Of a stretch of 39,142 nt of DNA, positions 1 through 6,409 are shown one piece after another. Every line of letters begins with the position of its first letter. The first letter of the stretch is position 1. Both the position numbers and the translations under genes were made by a program. A model generated the notes under the pieces. That model was not told the DNA's origin, did not search any database, and saw only the letters and a list, made by a program, of their open reading frames with translations. The DNA comes from an uncultured Collinsella sp. (GTDB lineage Bacteria; Actinomycetota; Coriobacteriia; Coriobacteriales; Coriobacteriaceae), in contig CALJCO010000134.1 in NCBI GenBank assembly GCA_938023905.1, positions 1 through 39,142 on the forward strand. Reading direction: 5' to 3'.

Positions 1-1500
1 CCCGGCATGGACCGCGGCCTTCACAGCTACGGACGCGGCGTGTGGGACCTCGAGTTCTATAACTACGTGCTGCCCAAGCTGGGCTCCTCGGCAGCACACC
101 TCGACCCCAAAAAGCAGGGGCGCTGCATGGCCGAGGTCTTTGGCGCATTTGGATGGCACGAAGGCCTACGCGAGATGAAGTGGATCGCCGATCATTTTTT
201 GGTGCGCGGCGTCAATTGGTTTGTGCCGCATGCCTTTAGCATGGCCGCCTTCCCCGACTGGGACTGCCCGCCGCATTTCTATGCGCATGGCCAAAACCCC
301 CAGTTTGCACACTTTGGGCAGCTTATGAGCTACATGAACCGTACGGCGAGCCTGCTGAGCGGCGGGCGCGCAACGACCCCGGTGGCGCTTCTCTACCATG
401 CGGACGCCGAGTGGGCAGGCGAGGCGAACTTTATGCAGCATGCCGCCTCCGAGCTTATGCGCGCGCAGGTCGACTTTGACATCGTGCCGGCAGAGGCATT
501 TGAGGACGCAGGGCGCTATGCCGTTGAAATTGCCGCAGACGGTAGCGGCTTTAGCGTGAACGGCCAGGCATACCGCTGCCTGGTGATGCCCGGAGCCGAG
601 TTTGTCGGCGAAGCCGTGCTCGACTTTGCCGCGCGTGCCGCAGCCGCAGGTGTTGCCGTGTACGCGCTGGATGAGTTGCCGAACAAGCGCTACGACGGTG
701 ACACTGCAGGTCGCGAGGGCTTTGCCTCCCTGGATGCAGCCGCGGTCGCCGGCATCAAGCTCCTGGCGACCACCGAGCTCGCAGACACACTTGCCAACAC
801 CGGCATGCAGACCGTGGTTTGCGCCGAGCCCCAGCCCTGGCTGCGCGCACTGCGCTACGAGCGGGCGGGCGAGACCTATCTGATGCTCGTCAACGAGCAT
901 CCCAAGCAGGGCATCTCCACTCAGATTGCGCTTGCCGACGGCACACCCGTTGCAGGCGCGCGCCTCGATCTGCTCAACGGCACCGAGCCCGCCGCCTTTG
1001 ACGGCACGCTCGAGCTGGCTCCCTACGAGAGCTGCATCGTGGTCCTTGAGGCTACAGGTTCCGTTGCTGTGGCAACCGCCGAAGACGAAGCCACATGCGT
1101 CGACGGGCCCTGGGCGGTTGCCTTCTCTGCCCCTGGCACCGATGCCTTTGGCGAGTCTGTTGAGCTTGCAGACCTGCACGACCTTTCCTCGGCCGAGTTC
1201 CCCGGCAAGGCCGGCACATTCCGCTACCAGGCTTCCTTTGTCCTGGGCGAAGCGGCCACCCGCACCGTCATCGACCTTGGCGAGGTCTTTGAGACCGCAA
1301 CCGTCACCCTCGACGGCAAATCCCTCGGCACGCGCATCTGTCCGCCTTACTGCTTTGAGGCCGGCGCGCTTTTGGCCGGCGAGCACGCGCTTGCGATCGA
1401 TATCATCAACATCCTCGACCATGCCGTCCCCGACGTGTTCGGCATGACCGAGCCCTCCGAGCCCAGCGGTCTCTTGGGGCCCGTACGCGTGCTCGGGTAA
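1..1500 (+). CDS. Glycoside hydrolase, C-terminal part (gene runs off the left edge)
   Basis: The reading frame is open to the first base of the window, so the start and the N-terminal part are missing; 499 codons before the stop at 1498-1500 are visible. The first ~115 residues look like the end of a TIM-barrel glycosidase (AEVFGAFGW, then a loop VNWFVPHAFS). A Rossmann-like region follows (TPVALLYHADAEWAG), as in the trimerisation domains of GH42-type and the large GH106-type enzymes. The last ~110 residues form a beta-rich module ending PSGLLGPV, resembling the sugar-binding jelly-roll of GH2/GH106/GH78 proteins. From family knowledge I favour a GH106-like (alpha-L-rhamnosidase) or related large plant-glycan hydrolase, but the family cannot be fixed without the N-terminus. 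Secretion cannot be judged. The IS element lies ~60 bp downstream, separating this gene from the RpiR regulator that may once have been closer. Confidence 0.7.
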   Translation, partial: PGMDRGLHSYGRGVWDLEFYNYVLPKLGSSAAHLDPKKQGRCMAEVFGAFGWHEGLREMKWIADHFLVRGVNWFVPHAFSMAAFPDWDCPPHFYAHGQNPQFAHFGQLMSYMNRTASLLSGGRATTPVALLYHADAEWAGEANFMQHAASELMRAQVDFDIVPAEAFEDAGRYAVEIAADGSGFSVNGQAYRCLVMPGAEFVGEAVLDFAARAAAAGVAVYALDELPNKRYDGDTAGREGFASLDAAAVAGIKLLATTELADTLANTGMQTVVCAEPQPWLRALRYERAGETYLMLVNEHPKQGISTQIALADGTPVAGARLDLLNGTEPAAFDGTLELAPYESCIVVLEATGSVAVATAEDEATCVDGPWAVAFSAPGTDAFGESVELADLHDLSSAEFPGKAGTFRYQASFVLGEAATRTVIDLGEVFETATVTLDGKSLGTRICPPYCFEAGALLAGEHALAIDIINILDHAVPDVFGMTEPSEPSGLLGPVRVLG

Positions 1501-1560
1501 CGCCCCGGGCGCAAACGGCCCAACAAGGACAGCGCCCTATGTTGAGCCCACAACAGACAC

Positions 1561-1573
1561 TATGACCCAATCC
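1561..1573 (+). repeat. Left subterminal inverted repeat of the IS element
   Basis: TATGACCCAATCC is the exact reverse complement of 3071-3083. It lies 111 bp upstream of the transposase start and marks the approximate left end. Confidence 0.75.
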
Positions 1574-1684
1574 AGGGGCACGGAAACGACAGGAGCCCCC
1601 GCTCGTGACCGCGGGTCGGGGCTGCGACAATGTTGTTGAAGTGCCAGAGGCGCAGCCGCGCCGCAACGAGGTTGGGAGGCTCCC

Positions 1685-2806
1685 GTGCCTAGATATTCTA
1701 CCGCCTTCGGAATGGACGTACACCTCAGGTCCACCACCGTCTGCGCGCTCGACGCGGAGACGGGCGAGGCCGTGACGAGGAGGTTCCGCGGCAACCCCTG
1801 GGGCGAGGTCGCGGAGTGGATGTCGGGCTTCCCCGGCCCGTCGCTCGCCGCCTACGAGAGCGGCTACCTCGGCTTCGCCCCGCAAAGGGAGCTCTCCGGG
1901 CTCGGCGTCGACTGCGTCGTCGCGGCCGTCTCCAAGGTCCCGAGGTCGGCTGCCGACCTCTCGTCCAAGAACGACCGCAACGACGCGGCCAGGATGGCCA
2001 AGGCGATACTGTCGCACGACGTCACCCCGGTATGGGTGCCGTCCCCCGAGATCGAGGGGCTCAGGGACCTCGCCGCCGCCCACGACGCCGCGACCGCGAG
2101 GCTCGCGGCGGCGAAGCAGCGGCTCCTGGCGTTCCTAGCCCGCCGCGGCTATGTCTACGGCGGCACGACGCCGGCCGGCAACCCCCGGAAGTACTGGACG
2201 TACGGCTTCCTCAGGTGGCTCGACGGCATACACCCCGCCGACGACGGAGGCATCCGGGCGCTTGCGGCGCTGAGGAACGAGGTCGAGGCGGCCGACGAGA
2301 CGAGGGGGGCCCTCCTCGCCGAATACAGGGCCGCCGTCGCGGCGGGCCCCCTCTCGGCCGAGGTCGAGGCGCTCCAGTCGATCAAGGGGTGCGGGTTCGC
2401 GCTCGCCGCCGCCTTCGCGTCCGAGGTCGGCGACTTCTCGAGGTTCCGCTCCGGCAGGCAGGTGACGTCCTACTTCGGCCTCGCCCCGAAGCAGAGGTCG
2501 AGCGCGGACTCCGTGCGCCTCGGCGGAATCAGCGGGGCCGGCAACGCGCTCGTCAGGAAGCTGGCTGTCGAGGGGTCCTGGTGCTATGCCCAGGCCGGCC
2601 ACCAGCCGAAGCTGATGCCCAAGGGCTCCGGCGTGCCCCTCGAGATAAGGATGCACGGGAGGAAGGGGTCCGAGAGGCTCCTGCGCCGCCGCGAGGAGAT
2701 GATCGCCCGCGGGATGCCGCAGGCGAAGGCGAACGCGGCCACCGCGGCCGAGCTCGTGAGGTGGCTGTGGGCCCTCGGCACGATGTGCCGGGAGGGCGCG
2801 GAATAG
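1685..2806 (+). CDS. IS110 family DEDD transposase (RNA-guided recombinase type)
   Basis: 373-residue transposase. The N-terminal RuvC-like domain shows the DEDD set: D11 (FGMDVH), E58 (AAYESGY), D97 and D100 (SSKNDRNDAARMA). A central helical region follows (about 110-230). The C-terminal Tnp domain has the typical GCGFALAAAFASEVGDF helix-hairpin-helix-like start (~240), then YFGLAPKQ and the GISGAGNALVRK motif, which carries the presumed catalytic serine. Length and order match full IS110/IS1111 proteins, with no frameshift. Characterised members (for example IS621) use a bridge RNA made from the element's non-coding end; by analogy the 3' end here would supply it. The start at 1685 is GTG (read as Met), preceded by a GGGAGG Shine-Dalgarno at 1674-1679. 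Confidence 0.93.
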   Translation: MPRYSTAFGMDVHLRSTTVCALDAETGEAVTRRFRGNPWGEVAEWMSGFPGPSLAAYESGYLGFAPQRELSGLGVDCVVAAVSKVPRSAADLSSKNDRNDAARMAKAILSHDVTPVWVPSPEIEGLRDLAAAHDAATARLAAAKQRLLAFLARRGYVYGGTTPAGNPRKYWTYGFLRWLDGIHPADDGGIRALAALRNEVEAADETRGALLAEYRAAVAAGPLSAEVEALQSIKGCGFALAAAFASEVGDFSRFRSGRQVTSYFGLAPKQRSSADSVRLGGISGAGNALVRKLAVEGSWCYAQAGHQPKLMPKGSGVPLEIRMHGRKGSERLLRRREEMIARGMPQAKANAATAAELVRWLWALGTMCREGAE

Positions 2807-3070
2807 ACATAAGCCCCCGTCCCGGCGAGCCGGGCAGCCTTCGGGGACACCCCCGTTCTCGCTGTGCGCGCGGCGGCCGCCGCATGCGCGAAGACAGACT
2901 AGGGGAACCCCGCCGAAGGAGAGGATTGCGGGCCGCCGGAGCGGTATCCGCGGATATGAGACTGAGCCGAAGGCGTCGATGACATGCCGGGGGCGGACCG
3001 GGACGGGTTAACGGCAGGCCCCGCCGACCGATTGCAAGCGGTCGGCGGGGCCATTGTGGCCCTTGACAGC
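2807..3070 (+). ncRNA. Candidate bridge RNA region of the IS1111-type element
   Basis: This is the longer non-coding end of the element, on the 3' side of the transposase, where IS1111-group elements are known to encode their bridge RNA. The stretch is rich in potential stems: CCCGG/CCGGG near 2820-2835 and a perfect 14-bp hairpin at 3017-3052. No coding frame with a good ribosome site is visible. The exact ends of the RNA and the target- and donor-binding loops cannot be assigned by eye. Assignment is by position and family knowledge. Confidence 0.45.
3017..3052 (+). repeat. Perfect 14-bp hairpin in the IS right end
   Basis: GGCCCCGCCGACCG (3017-3030), an 8-nt loop, then CGGTCGGCGGGGCC (3039-3052). 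No U-tract follows, so it is more likely a structural part of the element or its RNA than a simple terminator. It ends 18 bp before the right inverted repeat. Confidence 0.7.
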
Positions 3071-3083
3071 GGATTGGGTCATA
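3071..3083 (-). repeat. Right subterminal inverted repeat of the IS element
   Basis: GGATTGGGTCATA, the exact reverse complement of 1561-1573. Confidence 0.75.
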
Positions 3084-3303
3084 TGAGCGAGCGGGCCCCT
3101 GGTGCGGCAAATTGGGCCGAAAGAGGAGGGATGTGTGCTTCCGCACGCGCCCGACGATTGAAGCCCAAGGTGCCGTGCCAAGGGCCCGCGCAGCGTCGAG
3201 CGGTCCGTCGTTCATAGACCGGCGGACCAAAACTCCCAGCCAAGCCGAACGTTTTATTTATCGCTATGATTGGTTTATCGCGACGCAAACGCATAGGAGC
3301 CAT

Positions 3304-4158
3304 ATGGATATCAGGCGGAAGATCACGCAGGGCAAAAGCCTCACCCCCACCGAGCAACAACTTGGGCAAACGGCGCTCGCCATGGGCGAGGATGTGCGCG
3401 GGCTTTCCATTAAGGAATTTGCCGCGCGCGCCAACGTTTCGGTCGCGAGCGTTCACCGCTTTTGCAAAAAGCTCGGCCTCGAGGGATTCAAAGACCTCAA
3501 GGTCGAGCTCATCCGCCAGGCGACCGAGGCGGGCAACCGGCGCGACGTGGACATCAACTTTCCCTTCGATGCCACCTCCACCCCTGCGCAGGTGATGGAG
3601 CGCGTGGAGGGGCTCTACCAGACCACCTTGGCCGAAACGCAGGAGCTGCTCGACCCTACACAGCTCGACCACGCCGCCAAGCTCATCATGCGCGCCGGCA
3701 CCGTGGACATCTACACGGGCTCGCATAACCTGTATCCAGCGGGAATGTTCCGCGATCGCCTGCTTTCCGCCGGCAAAAGCGCGACGTGCCACGACAGCGT
3801 CGAGGCGCAGGTGCGCACGGCACTCGCCTCGGGTCCCGACCATGTGGCAATCATCATCTCCTACAGCGGCCTTGCCCCCAACCTCAAGGAGATCTTGCCG
3901 ATCCTTAGCAGTCGACATGTCCCGGTCATCGTCATCGGCACGCCGTACTGTGCCCGCATTCACCCCGGCTTTGCCGCCTATCTCACGGTAAGCGACCACG
4001 AGAGCATGACGCACCGCATCACGCAGTTCGCCAGCCATATCGCCGTGCAATACGTACTCGATTCGCTCTATAGCAGCTACTTTGCCAAAGATTACGCCCG
4101 CTGCTCCGAGTTCTTAGAGCGCTCGTTCCCCTACACCCGCCTGCCCGGACTCAAGTAG
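3304..4158 (+). CDS. RpiR/MurR-family transcriptional regulator (HTH + SIS domain)
   Basis: 284-residue cytoplasmic DNA-binding protein. Residues ~1-75 form the HTH_6 domain (LTPTEQQLGQTALAM...IKEFAARANVSVASVHRFCKKLGLEGFKDLKVEL). Residues ~110-245 form a SIS sugar-phosphate-binding domain (VDIYTGSHN..., then HVAIIISYSGLAPNLKEILP, then VPVIVIGT). RpiR proteins usually sense a phosphosugar and repress or activate adjacent catabolic genes. The ATG at 3304 follows an AGGAGC Shine-Dalgarno at 3295-3300. The upstream partner gene is probably the glycoside hydrolase at the left edge, from which the IS now separates it by 1.5 kb; the insertion may have altered transcription of this regulator. The ligand cannot be told from sequence. 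Confidence 0.9.
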   Translation: MDIRRKITQGKSLTPTEQQLGQTALAMGEDVRGLSIKEFAARANVSVASVHRFCKKLGLEGFKDLKVELIRQATEAGNRRDVDINFPFDATSTPAQVMERVEGLYQTTLAETQELLDPTQLDHAAKLIMRAGTVDIYTGSHNLYPAGMFRDRLLSAGKSATCHDSVEAQVRTALASGPDHVAIIISYSGLAPNLKEILPILSSRHVPVIVIGTPYCARIHPGFAAYLTVSDHESMTHRITQFASHIAVQYVLDSLYSSYFAKDYARCSEFLERSFPYTRLPGLK

Positions 4159-4162
4159 CGAC

Positions 4163-4255
4163 GAGCGTGGATTTTTGGACACTCAGATAACGAGCGTGGA
4201 TAATCTCCCACTTTGAGCCCGCACACAGGCCAAAACCGGGAGATTATCCACGCTC
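4163..4255 (+). repeat. Composite palindromic repeat, copy A
   Basis: A short palindrome-like box starting GAGCGTGGATTTTTGGAC (4163-4184, ending CACTC) is followed after 7 bp by a perfect 18-bp stem: GAGCGTGGATAATCTCCC at 4192-4209 and its reverse complement at 4238-4255, with a 28-nt loop. A second full copy lies at 24836-24929, and a copy of the short box alone lies at 5031-5052. It follows the rpiR stop codon and could also end transcription there, although no U-tract is present. Confidence 0.8.
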
Positions 4256-4301
4256 ATTTTGGGTCCCCCGGGAACGCATGAGGAGGGCGGATAGACAGCC
4301 G

Positions 4302-4922
4302 TTATTTGCGAGGCGTCAGCGACGTAAAGAGTCCGTGTTGGTTGCAGTAAAGATATATCCTGCCGCGCCCGGTAATATGGAAGCGCGGCTGCACCGATTG
4401 CTCTGGATAGAGCTTCTTAAAGCAGATGCCGTCCATAGTCGCATATGCCACAAAGCTAATGTAGTGATCCTTGGTCATGGGATGATCGAGCGTGACGTAC
4501 CAATCGTCCTCGATGCGCTCGATGGAAAAGGCGTGGTCCGCGTCCGGCTCTTCGGCCTCCTGGGGAAACATCGTGGAGCCACAGCAGCTAAAGCTGCCTT
4601 CTCCGAGCGCGTGCACAACGTTTCCGCAGATAGGGCAAACGTAAAAGACGCCTTTGAGCATATTGCCTGCACGGTTGGCATTGGCCCGAATGTCACCAGC
4701 CAAAAGCTCAGCCACGCTTATGCCGAGTCTCTGGGCCAAAGGCTCAACGAGGGAAATGTCGGGAAGGCCGCGGCCGGATTCCCACTTGCTGACGGCTTTA
4801 TCGGTCACGCCAAGGCTTTCCGCCAGGGCGCGCTGGGTGAGGCCGCGCTCTTCGCGCAGCTGCTTGATGGCATGCGCTGCCAAAAAAGTATGGGAGGCAT
4901 TGGTTTGCCGTGTCTGGTTCAT
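4302..4922 (-). CDS. XRE-family regulator fused to a desulfoferrodoxin/superoxide reductase module
   Basis: 206 residues from the ATG at 4922. Residues ~15-72 are an XRE helix-turn-helix (IKQLREERGLTQRALAESLGVTDKAVSKWESGRGLP). Residues ~93-118 match the desulforedoxin FeCys4 site, C96-x2-C99 and C113-C114 (CPICGNVVH...FSCCGSTM). Residues ~128-200 match the catalytic Fe(His)4Cys site of superoxide reductase: H130, H147 and H153 (HPMTKDHYI, the family spacing of six) and C193-x2-H196 (YCNQHGL). All iron ligands are therefore present. I infer a redox- or iron-sensing regulator, or a self-regulated superoxide reductase. A longer start at 4979 exists, but it lies inside the apparent promoter (-10 at 4971-4976) and has no ribosome site; GGACAG precedes 4922. 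The gene stands alone between repeats. Confidence 0.85.
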   Translation of the reverse strand: MNQTRQTNASHTFLAAHAIKQLREERGLTQRALAESLGVTDKAVSKWESGRGLPDISLVEPLAQRLGISVAELLAGDIRANANRAGNMLKGVFYVCPICGNVVHALGEGSFSCCGSTMFPQEAEEPDADHAFSIERIEDDWYVTLDHPMTKDHYISFVAYATMDGICFKKLYPEQSVQPRFHITGRGRIYLYCNQHGLFTSLTPRK

Positions 4923-4953
4923 GGGCTGTCCAATCAAATTGAAGAAATGGAGT

Positions 4954-4963
4954 GAACCGGTTC
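4954..4963. promoter_or_regulatory. Palindrome GAACCGGTTC, candidate operator
   Basis: A perfect 10-bp palindrome placed at the predicted transcription start of the XRE-desulfoferrodoxin gene. Its position suits autorepression by the encoded HTH protein. Inference only. Confidence 0.4.
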
Positions 4964-4970
4964 GACAGTC

Positions 4971-4999
4971 AGTATCCATTTGAAGGCCAGGCTCGACAA
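4971..4999 (-). promoter_or_regulatory. Promoter of the XRE-desulfoferrodoxin gene
   Basis: On the minus strand, -35 TTGTCG (4994-4999) and -10 GATACT (4971-4976) are 17 bp apart. Transcription would start near 4964, which supports the ATG at 4922 rather than the one at 4979. Confidence 0.5.
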
Positions 5000-5000
5000 C

Positions 5001-5013
5001 CTACGCTGCGTAG
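5001..5013. promoter_or_regulatory. Palindrome CTACGCTGCGTAG next to the -35 box
   Basis: Six-bp arms around a single central base, directly upstream of the predicted -35. A second candidate binding site for the autoregulator; not tested. Confidence 0.3.
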
Positions 5014-5030
5014 ACATGCGCCAATCGAAC

Positions 5031-5116
5031 GAGCGCGGATTTTTGGACGCTCATCCTGAGTAGTCATTTAAGAACGTCCCCAATGACTACTCATTTATGT
5101 CTGTCCCCAATGACTA
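5031..5116 (+). repeat. Repeat cluster: composite box plus two GTCCCC palindromes
   Basis: 5031-5052 is a copy of the short box (GAGCGCGGATTTTTGGACGC, then TC). 5061-5089 is a palindromic unit with arms TAGTCATT/AATGACTA and loop core AAGAACGTCCCC. 5088-5116 is a diverged, overlapping second unit with loop core TATGTCTGTCCCC. The same family recurs at 9239, 15982, 16015, 24761, 24799 and 24941. Confidence 0.75.
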
Positions 5117-5151
5117 CCACGGCAACGCCGATGTTTTGGTAGCGACAGCGA

Positions 5152-5292
5152 AAACCCGCCAGAGCGAGCAAGGTGCCTTGAAACGAGGCGGCATTGACCT
5201 TCTGGTCATGCCGCCGAAGTTGAAAGGCAGATTGCCGCTCTGGCGGGTTTGCAGCGTCGAGCAGTTACGGCGTTTGGTAAAACGCCGTAACT
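5152..5292. other. Multi-stem foldable element at the 3' end of pyrE
   Basis: Outer stem AAACCCGCCAGAGCG (5152-5166) pairs perfectly with 5236-5250. Inside it lie a small hairpin (CAAG/CTTG, 5169-5180) and a strong one (GGCGGCATTGACC 5187-5199 with GGTCATGCCGCC 5204-5215, one bulge). An adjoining perfect 13-bp hairpin, AGTTACGGCGTTT (5263-5275) with 5280-5292, ends inside the pyrE stop codon. The last hairpin may terminate pyrE transcription, although no U-run follows. The clover-like arrangement could also be a mobile palindromic element or a structured RNA. Confidence 0.55.
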
Positions 5293-5971
5293 AACGAGCT
5301 CCGTACTGCTCGTAGTAGGCGTCGATGGCGGCCTTGAGCTCGTCGTCGATGACAACTTTGCCGTCGATCTCGTGGTTGTAGAGGGTCTCGACGACCTCGG
5401 CCATGGAGACGATGCTCGCGACGGGGAAACCGTACTTGGCCTCGATCTCCTTCTGCGCGGTGGTCACGCCGCCCTTGCCGACTTCCATGCGGTTGAGGGA
5501 CACGATGAGGCCCTTGATCTCGACATCGGCAGCCGCCTTGACCTTGGGATAGGTCTCGTCGATGGACTTACCGCTGGTGGTGACGTCCTCGACCATGACC
5601 ACGCGGTCGCCGTCCTGGGGCTCGTAGCCCAGCAGGTTGCCCTTGTCGGCGCCGTGGTCCTTGGCCTCCTTGCGGTCGCAGCAGTACTTGACCTCCTTGC
5701 CGTACAGCTCGTGGTAGGCAATCGCGGTCACGACGGCCAGCGGAATACCCTTGTAGGCCGGCCCAAACAGGACATCAAAGTCGTCGCCAAAGTTATCGTG
5801 GATAGCCTGGGCGTAATACTCGCCCAGCTTCTTGAGCTGGTAGCCCGTCACGTAAGCGCCGGCGTTCATAAAGAACGGGGACTGACGGCCGCTCTTGAGC
5901 GTAAAGCTGCCGAACTTAAGAACGTCGGACTCAACCATGAACTTGATGAACTCTTGCTTGTAAGCCTCCAT
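5291..5971 (-). CDS. pyrE: Orotate phosphoribosyltransferase
   Basis: 226-residue cytoplasmic enzyme joining orotate and PRPP to give OMP and pyrophosphate in de novo pyrimidine synthesis. The type I phosphoribosyltransferase PRPP-binding loop is seen as VVMVEDVTTSGKS (~124-136). FTLKSGRQSPFFMNAG (~23-38) and LFGPAYKGIPLAV (~68-80) are the OPRTase-specific hood and loop segments. The ATG at 5971 follows GAGAGGAGC at a good distance; the frame stays open ~60 codons further upstream without a ribosome site. It stands alone, away from other pyr genes. The stop overlaps a perfect hairpin. Length is that of the longer bacterial PyrE type. Confidence 0.95.
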   Translation of the reverse strand: MEAYKQEFIKFMVESDVLKFGSFTLKSGRQSPFFMNAGAYVTGYQLKKLGEYYAQAIHDNFGDDFDVLFGPAYKGIPLAVVTAIAYHELYGKEVKYCCDRKEAKDHGADKGNLLGYEPQDGDRVVMVEDVTTSGKSIDETYPKVKAAADVEIKGLIVSLNRMEVGKGGVTTAQKEIEAKYGFPVASIVSMAEVVETLYNHEIDGKVVIDDELKAAIDAYYEQYGAR

Positions 5972-6101
5972 GCGGGCTCCTCTCGTAATCGCGTACGTGC
6001 CTTCCAGTTTAGCGCAGGCGAAGCGTCGATGCGGGCGCGCTTTGAGGCAACGGCATTCTGTAAAGGCTTTGTCAGGGGCAACGGTTTTCCGAACAATGGG
6101 G

Positions 6102-6130
6102 TTGACACGGCAAACCCCCTCATCAAAAAT
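6102..6130 (+). promoter_or_regulatory. Sigma-70-like promoter upstream of the small ORF and mgtA
   Basis: TTGACA at 6102-6107, 17-bp spacer, AAAAAT at 6125-6130. The start would lie near 6137, giving a ~60-nt leader before the small ORF and ~270 nt before the ATPase. Confidence 0.5.
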
Positions 6131-6196
6131 ACGGGCGGATTGAAACGGGCACAAGATGCCCGAAGCGCGCCGCGCCCGGTCTTAAGGAGGTGTGCC

Positions 6197-6268
6197 ATGG
6201 AAGGCAGTCATAGTCGAAAAACCTGCATGTCGCCCTCGGCACGCCGCGAGGATTCCGCACACGCATAA
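6197..6268 (+). CDS. Possible 23-residue leader peptide or small protein
   Basis: A short frame (MEGSHSRKTCMSPSARREDS..., then AHA) with a very strong Shine-Dalgarno, AAGGAGGTG, 7 nt before its ATG and a good promoter 60 bp upstream. It is polar and basic, with no membrane segment. Because it lies 140 bp in front of the Mg2+ transporter on the same strand, a leader-peptide role is conceivable. There is no proline run like that of the enterobacterial mgtA leader. I do not recognise it. Confidence 0.35.
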   Translation: MEGSHSRKTCMSPSARREDSAHA

Positions 6269-6291
6269 GCGCCAATAGCCGATCGCCAAAA

Positions 6292-6324
6292 CCACCGCAA
6301 AGGTGCCTGTCCCCTTTGTGGTGG
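6292..6324 (-). repeat. CCACC-type palindromic repeat, copy 1
   Basis: CCACCGCAAAGG (6292-6303) pairs with CCTTTGTGGTGG (6313-6324) around a loop reading TGCCTGTCC. It is a reverse-orientation copy of the element at 26643-26679. Confidence 0.75.
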
Positions 6325-6409
6325 CTCGTGAGTATGACGTGAGCGACATCTAGGTTTTTTTAAAGCAAATACGACACGTACGCTAACTCCCTTCAACAAG
6401 GAGGACCCT

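Larger units (their letters stand above)
1561..3083 (+). mobile_element. IS110-superfamily insertion sequence, IS1111 type
   Basis: A 13-bp inverted repeat, TATGACCCAATCC at 1561-1573 and GGATTGGGTCATA at 3071-3083, brackets the transposase gene with ~110 bp of non-coding DNA on its 5' side and ~265 bp on its 3' side. Elements of the IS1111 group carry such subterminal inverted repeats and have the longer non-coding end 3' of the gene; the IS110 group lacks the repeats. True ends probably lie a few bases outside the repeats, and no target duplication is expected for this superfamily. The coding region uses AGG for arginine heavily, whereas neighbouring genes use CGC, which supports horizontal arrival. 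The element sits between the left glycoside hydrolase and the RpiR regulator. It appears intact. Confidence 0.82.
2807..3303 (+). other. Non-coding stretch: IS right end and rpiR upstream region
   Basis: Of these 497 bp, 2807-3083 belong to the IS right end (candidate guide RNA, hairpin and inverted repeat listed separately). The remaining 220 bp lie between the element and the RpiR gene. A TATGAT -10-like hexamer is seen at 3265-3270, 33 bp before the rpiR start, without a convincing -35. An open frame runs upstream of the rpiR ATG here, but nothing suggests it is translated. Confidence 0.5.
4923..5290. other. Intergenic stretch with promoter, palindromes and repeats
   Basis: Of these 368 bp, the left third carries the promoter and two palindromes of the XRE-desulfoferrodoxin gene. 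The middle (5031-5116) carries a short composite-repeat box and two overlapping GTCCCC palindromes. The right third folds into a multi-stem structure that abuts the pyrE stop. A 65-codon frame at 5097-5294 is not considered real. Confidence 0.6.
5972..6409. other. Divergent intergenic stretch between pyrE and the Mg2+ ATPase
   Basis: 438 bp hold the pyrE ribosome site, a plus-strand promoter at 6102-6130, a possible 23-codon ORF, a CCACC palindromic repeat at 6292-6324 and a T7 run near 6354-6360 with no stem before it. I see no M-box-like fold in front of the ATPase. Confidence 0.5.

Noticed and set aside
4923..4979. Longer N-terminus for the XRE-desulfoferrodoxin protein (start at 4979)
   Set aside because: That ATG lies between the predicted -35 and -10 and lacks a ribosome site.
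5097..5294. 65-codon frame in the pyrE 3' region
   Set aside because: Begins inside a palindromic repeat and runs through the multi-stem structure; no ribosome site or family resemblance.
6310..6409. M-box Mg2+ riboswitch in front of mgtA
   Set aside because: The leader is too short between the repeat and the gene, and no matching multi-helix fold was found by eye.
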